DNA from: Chara braunii
Taxonomy: Eukaryota > Streptophyta > Charophyceae > Charales > Characeae
Assembly (NCBI GenBank): GCA_003427395.1
Contig: BFEA01000036.1
Coordinates: forward strand, 636,062 to 657,333
Direction: 5' to 3'
DNA: 21,272 bases
Within the stretch, counting starts at the first letter, position 1, and each line of letters starts with the position of its first letter. Position numbers and translations under genes: made by a program. A model generated the notes under the pieces. It did no database searches and was not told the origin of the DNA. It worked only from the letters and a program-made list of their open reading frames with translations. Positions 1 through 7,648 of this stretch are shown here, piece by piece.

Positions 1-170
1 AGCTACCGGCCTCCCCGACCGGCGCGCCCTCCTCGGTTCCCTGCGGCACCGCGTGCGGACCTCCCTGCCCGAATTTTGCTGGGCCCGCTGGGAGCGTCAC
101 GCGAGACGCGCTCCTTCCTTTGTAGTATTAGAGAAGAGATTACAACCGTAGCGTTTCTAGCCTATCGTTG
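1..170. other. GC-rich intergenic start of window
   Basis: The first 120 bases are rich in GC and CpG, including GGCGCGCC-like and CGCGAGACGCG stretches, then composition drops sharply to AT-rich. I see no open frame with coding character, RNA gene or repeat copy here. It could be the edge of a feature lying outside the window. Confidence 0.4.
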
Positions 171-174
171 GTAG

Positions 175-396
175 ATGTCCGGCCACCATCCATTCTCCAC
201 TAAACCCCTCTCAGTTGCCTATGCTTGTACTCCTGCTGTTGTTCTGGTCATAGCTGTTGTTATTATTCTGGTCGTTCTTAGTTATATATCATTTGGAGGT
301 TGTTCTGGTCATAGCTGGAGGTACCCTAGCCTCAGTCGTCGGCAGGAACATGGCCACCATCCGCCCCTTACCTTGGTCATCAACTAGACCCCTCCA
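175..396. repeat. Dispersed repeat R1, tandem-like units (left copy)
   Basis: A 19-base string (GTTGTTCTGGTCATAGCTG) occurs twice, at 238-256 and 299-317. The motif GGCCACCATCC followed by a pyrimidine-rich stretch and (A)ACTAGACCCCTC or similar occurs near 181 and again near 352. The same motif, with TATCATCAACT in the same position, recurs in the 100-bp tandem repeat at 14191-14390. The two regions are therefore diverged members of one repeat family. No coding or RNA function is visible. Confidence 0.6.
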
Positions 397-736
397 GTCA
401 TTATAGTCAGTACTTGGGAAACAGACAATTCCACCACAACCTATCCCCCAGAAAGGCCCCTCTGCAAGCGCCCCATGAGGGCAGATCAACACCCAAGATT
501 GTTAGAGAGTCCCCAATCCTCTTATGAACTTGAGTGCCTCCTAAGGGAGGATCAACACACAAGGTGGACACTAACCCCCGGAAAGCCTCTGCTGTTGGAC
601 CTTCCTTCCCTGTCCCACCTGCTGCCCTAACCTCCCCCCCCCAAGCAAGACGGTAATGTAGCCACCTATGTGACCATTCACTCCTCTATATCCCTATTCG
701 CACCTTTTTTTTCTTTCAAGACGGTAATGTAGCCAC
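397..736. repeat. Intergenic stretch with two short direct repeats
   Basis: No gene is seen. Two related segments about 66 bp apart share GATCAACACNCAAG (484-497 and 550-563), indicating an old tandem duplication. An exact 20-base direct repeat, CAAGACGGTAATGTAGCCAC, lies at 646-665 and 717-736. Its second copy directly abuts the left end of the large duplicated (GTT)n block. Confidence 0.55.
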
Positions 737-1212
737 TTCCATGAACTACCCTACTCCTCTCCTCTGCCAAACACTCTCCATATCAAGTTTGGAAGAGGGG
801 AGGAGATTAAAGCACTTATTGTCACCCCCACCACCCCCACCCCCGTCCAAATCTGCTTGCAGCATGCTGCTGCCACGGACGTCTCCACCAATCCCCTTGA
901 CGTCACCGCTCTCTACGTCGCTGCTGTCATGATCGCCACCTCCGTCCTCGTCATCATTGTTGTTGTTGTTATTGTTGTTGTTGTTGTTGTTGTTGTTGCT
1001 GTTGTTACCGCCGTCGCTGTTGCTGTTGCTGTCCCCCTTCTCATCCTGCTCGCCCATCTCACCCGATCCCCGCTCACCTTCGTCATTGTTGTTGTTGTTG
1101 TTGGCACCATCGCTGTTGTTGTTGTTGTCACTGTTGACACCCCCAATCCCCTCGACGTCACCACGCATTGCCCCGCTGCTGCCATTGGCGCCACCACCGT
1201 CTTCGTCGGAGT

Positions 1213-1248
<36 letters not shown>

Positions 1249-1328
1249 CGTTGTTGTCAGCGTTCTCCCCGCTCTCCACCATGTCATTGGTGTTCTCTCC
1301 CCTCTCCTCCATCGCGTTGGTGTAACCG

Positions 1329-1378
<50 letters not shown>

Positions 1379-1510
1379 CTCCTCCTTCACTCCTATCTCA
1401 CCCAGTTCGCCCATTCGCCGCTCGCCGCCGTTGTTAAACTTGCTATTGTTGTTGTTGTCAATGTTGTTATTGTCCTTGTTGTTGTCGACCATCCCACCCT
1501 TCTCTCCAAT
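737..1510. repeat. (GTT)n/(AAC)n block, duplicated element copy A
   Basis: Unique-looking spacers alternate with GTT tracts at about 955-1020, 1084-1135, 1214-1256, 1327-1380 and 1442-1490. The spacers themselves repeat: CCAATCCCC(T/C)(T/C)GACGTCACC is at about 889 and 1145, each followed by a similar 50-base segment and then a GTT tract, so the unit is about 250 bp. The block from 737 to about 1260 is homologous to 10743-11303. Tract lengths differ between the copies, as expected for microsatellite slippage. Confidence 0.9.
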
Positions 1511-1867
1511 CCCGCCCATTCCTTGCCTCTCCTCTGCCGACCCCTGCTCCACCTCCAATATTGTTGTTGCTACTGTTGCCGCTGCCGCTGCCGCCATTTC
1601 CACCGCTGCCAATAGCCCCCACTCGCCTTCCCACTCACCTACGTCAGCAGTGGCATATTCCCCCTCCCCATCGCCAACTGCACTCTCATCCCTAACCTCC
1701 CACACACCTGCATCATCAGCAGCATATACCCTCTCTCCATCGCCAACTGCACTTCCGTCCTCAACCTGGTAGGACAGTGCCATCAAGTTAGCCCACCTTT
1801 CTTCTCCCCCCCTCATCATCAGCGGCATATTCCCTCTCTCCATCTCCAGCTGCACTCTCCTCCTCAA
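746..1867 (-). CDS. Doubtful Asn-rich open frame over (AAC)n repeats
   Basis: The minus strand is open for 373 codons, starting at an alternative start codon or as part of a longer frame. The frame is dominated by Asn runs encoded by AAC. Between the runs, a module reading about DEDGGG-x3-SS-x5-GDV-(K/E)-GIGG occurs twice. The N-terminal part repeats SAVGDGE. The second copy at 10754-11221 keeps the same frame, with length changes in whole codons. Asn-rich spacers are known in real eukaryotic proteins, but a trinucleotide repeat leaves several frames open by default; the plus strand is also open at 857-1615. I recognise no domain, signal peptide or membrane segment. Treat this as repeat DNA unless a transcript is found. 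Confidence 0.2.
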
Positions 1868-1916
1868 CCTGGCAGGACAGTGCCATCAAGTTAGCCCACC
1901 TTTCTTCTCCCCCCCC
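1711..1916. repeat. 103-bp tandem repeat, two units plus a degenerate third
   Basis: Unit 1 (1711-1813) and unit 2 (1814-1916) both run from CATCATCAGC(A/G)GCATAT, through CAACCTGG(T/C)AGGACAGTGCC, to CACCTTTCTTCTCC and a C-run. The period is exactly 103 bases, measured at two landmarks. A shorter, diverged unit with CATATTCCCCCTCCCCATCGCC lies upstream at about 1641-1710. Confidence 0.85.
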
Positions 1917-2159
1917 TCATACTCATCACACTCACGCACAGCAACAGAACAGCTCGTCTGTCTTTCAGATTCGCAGCTCTCACACATAGTGCAGATACTT
2001 GTATAGTAGCGGAGGACATCGCAATCATCATCTTGCTCATCTTCAGCAACTTCTGTAACCGAGACGTCATCTTCATTGTCACCGAGTGTATCCTGTAGTC
2101 GAGATGCTCCACGTTGTAGCTCCCCTACCATCTCCATCCCTCACCCAAATGCTGCGCCA

Positions 2160-2400
2160 CGTATTGCTATTCGTCGTCGGTCTTCAACGCTGGCGCTACC
2201 CCTGCCCGCGCGTCGCGGGCATTCTCATCCCTACAGCAGATGCCACGTGGCAATTGAAGAGCCACGTGCCACTGCCGGGCGCGCGCACAGGCCTAGCAGC
2301 CTGGGAGCTTACGTCCCCAGGCGCTTGTCGAGCCGAGGGAACCGGGCCTACCGGTCCGCCGGCGTCAGGGCGCTAGCGCTAGCGCAGCGATTCCACCACC
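2160..2400. other. GC/CpG-rich island with palindromes and two CACGTG motifs
   Basis: This stretch is much richer in GC and CpG than its flanks. It holds two CACGTG hexamers (2244-2249 and 2263-2268), the core of plant G-box sites. It also has a CCCGCGCGTCGCGGG-type inverted repeat near 2205-2220 and a perfect 16-base palindrome, GCGCTAGCGCTAGCGC, at 2370-2385. It could be a promoter CpG island, but no convincing gene starts on either side, so function is unproven. Confidence 0.4.
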
Positions 2401-2880
2401 TCCCTATTCGCACCCTAACTATCTCTGTACCATGTGATACTGTCCTGATCAGAATCAAACCCTAAACCTCTTTCTTACAGCACCTTGATCAACCCACTGA
2501 ACTACTATATCAACTGATCTATAATCCATTAGGGCTGGCGGGTTGGCCCAGCCCTGGTGCTTGTCACTGCTGTCTGGTCCAAGTTGCCCTCGATACTGGT
2601 AGGGTGATGGTCCTGAGTGCTGGCCACACTGAGGTAGGATAGTAGGGACAGGGGGTGCACTGGGAGTATTAACATGGGATGGGTAGGGTAGATGGCCTAT
2701 CCTGTCAGAACAACCATTGGCTGCCGCTGCCAGCAATCACCGCGCGTCTGGTCCTTGGCCTCTACAACACCCTGGGCTTTTGAAAAAATAAAATAAATAA
2801 ATAAATAAAGTAAACGCTGTACTAGGCTGGGGAACAAGTACGTGGCATGCCAACCGAGCACCAACTGATCATGCACAGGG
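2401..2880. other. No gene seen; hairpin and A-rich tract
   Basis: No coding region is recognisable. A 7-bp inverted repeat with a 9-base loop (GGGCTGG at 2532-2538, CCAGCCC at 2548-2554) is present. At 2784-2812 there is an (AAAT)n-like tract, which could be the end of a retroposed element on either strand. Confidence 0.4.
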
Positions 2881-2955
2881 GAGGTTGAGGGCCAACAGAA
2901 TTGAACCTGCAACCTCCCCGCTGCAACACCAGAGCCACTCAGCTACCAGTCTATT
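2880..2955 (-). repeat. tRNA-like internal pol III promoter, possible SINE head
   Basis: Read on the minus strand, the segment has TAGCTGAGTGGCT, a good match to a tRNA A box. About 35 bases on is GGTTCAATTC, close to the B-box consensus GGTTCGANTC. The spacing is that of a tRNA gene, but I cannot fold full acceptor and anticodon stems. Downstream on the same strand, about 100 bases on, comes a T-rich (TTTA)n tract (2784-2812). A tRNA-derived SINE is the simplest reading; a decayed tRNA gene is the alternative. Confidence 0.4.
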
Positions 2956-3253
2956 CCGTTTGCAGGCTGTTGACACAATATGCATGTTTTTCCCATTCAT
3001 GAGAGATAGGGAGCTGGCATTCTGAATGGGGGACTGCAGGCTGCAAGCAGCTACGTTCCACCTGGGGCTACTTCGTGGCGGTCTTAACTATGACTGCATT
3101 TGGACTGACCTCCCAGCGTACTGGTGTTTGCCAGCACAAAAAGGAGAGATCTTTGTCTGTTCTTTCGACCACAGGGTATCCGTGCATGGCAACCCTGAAC
3201 CGCCAGTACATTTGAACCACTGAAGTTCGCGGTAGATCAGGATCTGTGTCCCT

Positions 3254-3400
3254 TTCTTTTTTAATAAAGAAAACTTCATATGTGGGAAAACCCATGACTC
3301 AGAGGTGATAAGAGCAGCCGCGTTAAGTGGGTCCCAGCGTTGAAGGCTCCATCTATTGGTGGGGAGCTACACCTGCTGGAAATTGGGTCCAGCATCCCTG
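3254..3400 (-). repeat. SINE-H copy a
   Basis: On the minus strand the element begins with a GGGAYGCTGGACCC-like head. The head forms a hairpin, seen on the plus strand as GCTGGA (3375-3380), a 7-base loop, and TCCAGC (3388-3393). It continues through CTCCCCACCAATAGATGGAGCC and a distal module (GGCTGCTCTTATCACCTC), and ends A-rich (plus-strand T-run at 3254-3263). A 3' A-rich tail fixes the orientation. No A or B box is evident. Confidence 0.7.
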
Positions 3401-3425
3401 TACAATGGTGTGTGAAGATGGTTTC

Positions 3426-3561
3426 CTCCTCTCCCCCCCCCCCTTCTTCCCCCACTTAAGACTTCGGGGCGGGATACCACTTGAAGAGGCGATACGAGCG
3501 CACTCTTCTATTGGCTCTCCCTATGAAGGCTCCATCTATTGGTGGGGAGCTGCACCTGCTG
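3426..3561 (-). repeat. SINE-H copy b, head truncated
   Basis: It shares the GGCTCCATCTATTGGTGGGG core with copy a (from 3528 on the plus strand) and the distal module (plus CGATACGAGCGCAC). It breaks off inside the head hairpin, where GCTGCAAAATTT replaces the usual stem. The expected A-rich end is replaced by a purine tract (C/T-rich on the plus strand, 3426-3455). It lies only 25 bases from copy a in the same orientation. Confidence 0.6.
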
Positions 3562-3730
3562 CAAAATTTGCCATTGCAGAGCCCTGTGGGATGTGCGCAT
3601 TATGTGTGCATAGATGGACCATGGGATGTGGCACATGTTGGATTCATGCACTGTGGAATTTCTTTTCCATCGGTTTTGAACGACTGTGCAATCTCGACTG
3701 GGTAATACGCAACACCCCAATCCTATTCCC

Positions 3731-4062
3731 ATGACTGTCTACAGGATAAATCATGTAACACGGGAAGGTGTTTCCCTCCAAGCCTTTGAACCAAGCATGC
3801 CGGGGGCACAGTGGACAACCCTTACAAAAGACCCAGACCAGGATTGTGCACCGCGGGCGGAAGAACTCGTCAGAATTAGGGTAGTGGGATCCGAAGACAC
3901 AGGCTACCATGCTTATGAAATGGCTACTCCAGTCTGTGTTCTCCCATTTGACCCGGATGAATGGGAATGGCAGGGCCACAACCCCACCCCCACTCCGGTC
4001 TGGCAACAGACTGTGTGGGACAGATACAAACAGGCACATGCCCTTAAATGTGTGAGGATGGT
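3731..4062 (+). pseudogene. Fragment of LINE ORF2 between RT and zinc-binding domain
   Basis: About 110 codons align by eye with the segment of the larger LINE at about 17145-17460. Shared blocks are V-x-R-(I/V) near the start, then (I/V)RVVG, then ATPV-x2-LPFDP-x-EWEW-x-G, with similar spacing. Neither the RT catalytic motifs nor the zinc-binding cysteines are included, so this is an internal relic. It ends with a stop at 4082-4084 after unrelated residues. SINE-like copies flank it on both sides. The family is only partly similar to the other two LINEs here, so it is probably a third lineage. It has no independent function. Confidence 0.6.
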
Positions 4063-4094
4063 GTACTGTGTATCCAATTTTTAATTGTATAATT

Positions 4095-4312
4095 TGTATT
4101 TTATTTTATTTTATTTTTGAGAAAAAACAGTGACTCCTACTGGAGGGGGTGATACGAGCAGCCTCCCTACTGTGTGAATGTGATTGTAAAATCTGAATAT
4201 CTATATATGCTGTATGGAGCTCAAGCCCCTTTCCACCATGCCTACCACGTCCCCCTATGCAGCAGGAGGCATTGATTACTTCCCAAGAGGAGGGAAGGAT
4301 AGACCTCCTTCC
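4095..4312 (-). repeat. SINE-like element with alternative hairpin head (family II)
   Basis: Reading on the minus strand, a head with CTTCCC, a 7-base loop and GGGAAG (plus 4279-4297) is followed by about 100 bases of body. Next comes GGCTGCTCGTATCACCCCC, the same distal module as SINE-H. The end is an (AAAAT)n tail (plus T-rich tract at about 4097-4120). The head and flanking GACCTCCT/ATTGATTACTTCCC are found again at 10625-10675. Confidence 0.55.
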
Positions 4313-4615
4313 CACATAGCCGAAAACCTAACAAAAAGCATTTCCATGCAGCACCTTGGAAAATAACCCGAATCAACCCTCGAAGCCCTTAGCAACCGAC
4401 CTTCCACCTGGAGGACGATCTACACCACATCATGATTAGGGATTGAGGGCTGGACAACCCCTAATCAAAGAAAGGGACGTAGTCTAGCCCACTCTCACCC
4501 ACTGCAGAATAGAGAGGAGCGGATCAATAGGGTGAGACTCCACACAGAAGGGAGGGGAGATAATAAAACTCACATTCAACCTCAAGCCCCAACCCACCAT
4601 CCTCATCAAACCCCT
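4313..4615. other. No gene seen; small inverted repeat
   Basis: Nothing coding is recognised. GATTAGGG (4434-4441) and CCCTAATC (4459-4466) form an 8-bp stem with a 17-base loop. No other structure or similarity is apparent. Confidence 0.4.
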
Positions 4616-4619
4616 AACC

Positions 4620-5110
4620 CTCTTGCTGCTGTTGTTATTGTTGTTGTTGTTGTTGGTGTCAGACCCCTTATTCTCTCCCACTGTAAGCAAGTTGTTGCCA
4701 CAGCCACCGGCATCGGTGCAGCGATTATCGTTGCTGTTGTTGCCACTTTAGCCGTTGTCGTTACTGACGGTTTTTTTTTTTTTTTAAGCAATCGTTGCTG
4801 GCATTGTTGCTGACATTGTTGCTGTTGATGTTGCTGCTGCTGCTGATGTTGCTGCTGCTGCTGATGTTGTTGTTGTTGTTGTTGTCGTTGTTGTTCTTGT
4901 TGCTGCCACTGTTGTCGTCGCTGCTGCCAGTGCCGTTGTTGGTGTTGTAATGGTTATGAGAGCATTTGTCATGGGCAATAGTGTAGCCGTTATCGTTGCA
5001 GTTGTTGTTGCTGTAGCTGTCGTCGTTGTTGATGTTGATTTTGTTATTGTCGATGTTGCTGCTGTTGTTGTTGTAATTATTGTTGTTGTTGTTGCCGTGG
5101 TTGCCTTCAT
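4620..5110. repeat. (GTT)n/(GCT)n compound microsatellite
   Basis: Almost every triplet is GTT, GCT, GTC or ATT on the plus strand, with a 15-base T-run near 4770-4785. Open frames on both strands over this stretch (poly-Val on plus, poly-Thr/Ala on minus) follow from the repeat itself. It resembles the tracts at 737-1510 and 10960-11303 but lacks their conserved spacers. Confidence 0.9.
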
Positions 5111-5189
5111 GGCTGCCTGTGCCTCTGTCATATAGCCTTCCTCAAGTGGCGGTTGTCGATCTCCCGAGTCGAGTGCCTGATCGCATGCA

Positions 5190-5347
5190 TTAAGTCACCA
5201 GTACTTGGCCCAGCAATCGGCTGCAGAAAAAAATAGAGTAGAAACGTTTCTACTCGGATGAATTTGGGCGCTCCTGTAGTAGCCCATACGTTTCCTAAAA
5301 TTGTGGCGCATTAACGGGCACGACTCTAGGAAGTACTGGTGGTTTAA
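5190..5347. mobile_element. Candidate MITE with TTAA flanks and central palindrome
   Basis: CACCAGTACTT (5196-5206) and AAGTACTGGTG (5331-5341) are exact inverted repeats about 145 bases apart. Each is two bases from a TTAA tetranucleotide (5190-5193 and 5344-5347), as a TTAA-duplicating transposon would leave. Inside lies a perfect 20-base palindrome, GAGTAGAAACGTTTCTACTC (5236-5255). No transposase is encoded. The inverted ends do not match the piggyBac CCC start, and TTAA is common, so this is tentative. Confidence 0.3.
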
Positions 5348-5462
5348 ATTGTGTCAGCACTCTCGCCACCAAGGCCTTGCACAGAATCATGGTTATTTCA
5401 CTACACAAAATACAATAATCATTCCGACAAGAAAATAGAACAAGAAACAACAAGGATTTTTT

Positions 5463-5524
5463 GTAAAATACAAAAAAGAGAAATAAAAAGAAAAAAAGTG
5501 ATAGAAGAATACTTATACTATCTA
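5463..5524 (+). repeat. 62-bp A-rich dispersed repeat, copy 1
   Basis: This is nearly identical to 10086-10146: both read AAAATACAAAAAA(A)GAGAAAT and continue through GTGATAGAAGAATACTTATA. The similarity extends beyond the A-rich part into complex sequence, so it is common descent rather than low complexity. Confidence 0.8.
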
Positions 5525-5543
5525 TATTCTTCTATTCTTAGCT

Positions 5544-5795
5544 TCAAAGGAGACTGCTTTGAAGATGTCGTAGCAATGCTGCATCAGAGTCTCCGCTTAC
5601 GTCCAACAGATTCTGTGTCGTGTCCTCCTGCCATGGAATCAGCACAGCCGCCCCCTCTTCGACCTCAAGCCAATCCCATCCCCTCACGGACAAAGCCTCC
5701 ACGATACTTCGCAAGCGAGCGCAACCCTCCTGAATGGTCAACAGCCACTCATCCCCACCCTGCTGTGATTCAGTTAGTGAAGCCATCTCCCCCAT
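5544..5795 (-). CDS. Hypothetical small open frame
   Basis: An 83-codon frame starting at a Met reads as a balanced, acidic, amphipathic protein (for example LLTIQEGCARLRSIVEAL, then WDWLEVEEGAAVLIPWQED). Among the unassigned frames here it looks the least like random translation. I do not recognise a family. It has no signal peptide, membrane segment or metal-binding motif. It could be one exon of a larger gene, a fragment of a retroelement protein, or chance. The opposite strand is also open (5351-5902), which weakens the case. No nearby promoter or splice sites are convincing. Confidence 0.2.
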   Translation of the reverse strand: MGEMASLTESQQGGDEWLLTIQEGCARLRSIVEALSVRGWDWLEVEEGAAVLIPWQEDTTQNLLDVSGDSDAALLRHLQSSLL

Positions 5796-5799
5796 TTGA

Positions 5800-6440
5800 A
5801 GAACGCGCCTTCAGATCAACTAAAAAAATGTCATACACCAACGTGCCATCTCCTGATGTGCCAGGTGGAAAGTCCACCATCATCTGGGCAAAACAACCAT
5901 AAACGGGCACTAGGATAACCAGGACCAGCTATGGCGACTGTCCGCACTGCCCCAGTCTACGGAGTGCAGCTGGACCTCACCAGCTGGTCCACAGCGCAGG
6001 TTAGATCTGCGTCCTCATGTCTGGCTATCAAACCACCACATGCCACAAGCATGAGTCAATGCCCATTTTATGTCTCACATTTATTGCTAACAGATGACAT
6101 CCTTCAGATCTCCACTCTGAACTATTTGCTTCCTAAGTGCTAGCAACTCTAGTGAACAGTTGTTTTCATACAGTTGTGGCCTGGTTCACATAACTAAACA
6201 GTTGTTTGCATTTTTTGACAAACACATTTTGCCAGTTATAAGTCTCTTTGCACAACCCGTGGCTGGTTTGCTCAGTGACTTGGAATGTCCCGACATTGAG
6301 ATCATTGCGAACTGGTGAATGAAATTACTACAACCTGCAAAGTTATCAAGGGATTTGATGGCCCGCCCCCAACCGATTCTCCAATCTGGTCAAGAGCCAA
6401 TCGCACGAAGTCAAGCTTGGCCCCCCAACATATCCCAACA
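5800..6440. other. No gene seen
   Basis: Mixed-composition sequence with only short frames. I found no RNA gene, repeat copy or promoter-like array that I could support. A short local repetition, ACAGTTGT, occurs around 6158-6192. Confidence 0.4.
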
Positions 6441-6454
6441 TCACCACCCAGCCT

Positions 6455-6540
6455 GCAGCTTCCCCTGGGCCTGGCCTTGGGCTTCCCATGGGCCTTGCCC
6501 AAAGCTACCGCTGGGTGCTACCTTGGGCTTCCTCTGGTAA
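6455..6540. repeat. TGGGC-type GC-rich minisatellite-like stretch, copy 1
   Basis: Short variants of CCTTGGGCTTCC and TGGGCCTTGCC repeat irregularly. Similar material, including an identical GGGCCTTGCC, lies at 8650-8730, where it overlaps the N-terminal codons of the Penelope-like RT frame. Confidence 0.55.
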
Positions 6541-6656
6541 TTGATGTAAACACTGAATTACTCACAAAATTTGCGGATAAACAGAGCAAACATCACACAA
6601 AGAGGGCAACCACACTCGAGAGCAAGAGTCAAAAGAAAAGAGATATAGAATAGAAG

Positions 6657-6920
6657 ATGACTCGAGACTTCTCCCGAACACGACCTCAATGGGTCAAAAG
6701 TTTTAACAAGACAAACAACCCATTGTCAGCTGGCCTCGTGCAATATAATGGCCGACAGTACGCTGACCGTCGTCAGTTTCCTGCAAGCGCATACGTATCT
6801 GAACAAGCCAACAGCGCGACCCTACGCCGTGTTTCGACCGGTCGCCAGCCGGTCATCATCAGGGGTCAGAACCGTCGCGAATTGAGGAGGATTAGTATCG
6901 TGTCAACAAGACTTAAGTAA
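6657..6920 (+). CDS. Hypothetical small basic open frame
   Basis: An ATG-initiated 87-codon frame encodes a basic, Arg-rich sequence without low-complexity runs (for example ATLRRVSTGRQPVIIRGQNR). I recognise no family. It stops just upstream of the tRNA-bearing segment. No competing long frame is present on the minus strand over this stretch. It may be a genuine short exon or a chance frame. Conservation or transcript data would be needed to raise the confidence. Confidence 0.2.
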   Translation: MTRDFSRTRPQWVKSFNKTNNPLSAGLVQYNGRQYADRRQFPASAYVSEQANSATLRRVSTGRQPVIIRGQNRRELRRISIVSTRLK

Positions 6921-7166
6921 TCCTTCGTCAACCCGCCCTACCACTACAAGTTCTCCTTGAAAGTCCTAACGTCAAACTCGCGCTTCGAGAGAAAGTTTTT
7001 AAGCACAGCAAAAAGAACGTAACCCTCACAAAGCCTACCTACCCAACCAGATTTAGAAAGCACCGAAAAACAGGCTAACACTAAAAAGAAAAGGAATCGG
7101 ATCTTATCTTCACTGGCGATGTGTTTGATGGAGTGGAAAGAAAGGTACAAGGGGCGTCTTTGCTTT

Positions 7167-7254
7167 GGATGGATGTCTGAGTGGTTGAAGGTATCAGTCT
7201 TGAAAACTGACATATTACAAAATATCGGGGGTTCGAATCCCTCTCCTCGTACCA
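7167..7254 (+). tRNA. tRNA-Ser(UGA)-like, organelle type, acceptor stem damaged
   Basis: The segment begins GGATGGATGTCTGAG, as plant mitochondrial trnS-UGA genes do. A perfect anticodon stem (TCAGT/ACTGA) frames loop CTTGAAA with anticodon TGA at 7201-7203. A perfect 5-bp variable arm (ATATT-ACAA-AATAT) marks the serine class. The T arm is GGGGG-TTCGAAT-CCCTC. The 3' acceptor strand is TCCTCGT, where GGATGGA needs TCCATCC. Only the three inner pairs form, plus a possible G-T at the end. A, then CCA, follow. It is probably an organelle-derived nuclear copy that is no longer functional. Confidence 0.7.
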
Positions 7255-7648
7255 AGAAATAGACCCGAATCAGAAACAAAGGCCTGCACAGGTCCAAAAA
7301 CACATCCATCCTCAGGGTCCGAATGGCAGACCCAGCCTCAACCGGAACCATCATAGTACTACCAGAGGCTCCCAAGGGCCCGAAAAACAGACCCATCCTC
7401 AGCTGTACCCCTCGATAATCCATCCTGTGTGAGAAGCAAATTGCAGTAGAAATATGAGTCAGAAAAAAACGAGAAAACACAGAATAGCAGGAAGCAAAGA
7501 CCCAGAAAATAGAACAACCCAGAGAGCTCCATAGTAATCAGAGAGAAGAGAGAAAGAAAAGACTTAGATACAGAAAAAAGGAGAAACGTAGAATAACAAA
7601 AAGACCAGACAAAGAAGAGAGCAATTTGAAAAAGTTAGACATTCCAGC

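Noticed and set aside
957-1490. Regularly spaced repeats resembling a CRISPR array
   Set aside because: The repeats are trinucleotide tracts of variable length, and the spacers are themselves homologous. The DNA is eukaryotic.
857-1615. Long plus-strand open frame of poly-Val/Ala
   Set aside because: It is the forced reading of a GTT tract; the frames at 957-1325 and 1168-1437 on the same strand are equally open as poly-Leu and poly-Cys.
3327-3734. Open frame containing GSIYWWGA peptides, also seen at 10176-10526
   Set aside because: The peptide is the translation of the SINE-H core. Its recurrence reflects the repeat, not a protein family.
4784-5131. Minus-strand Thr/Ala-rich open frame
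   Set aside because: It lies wholly within the GTT/GCT microsatellite and has no non-repetitive portion.
6944-7480. 178-codon minus-strand open frame
   Set aside because: It runs antisense through the tRNA-Ser-like sequence. Its GEGFEPPI peptide is the well-known artefact of translating tRNA T-arms, and no domain is visible elsewhere.
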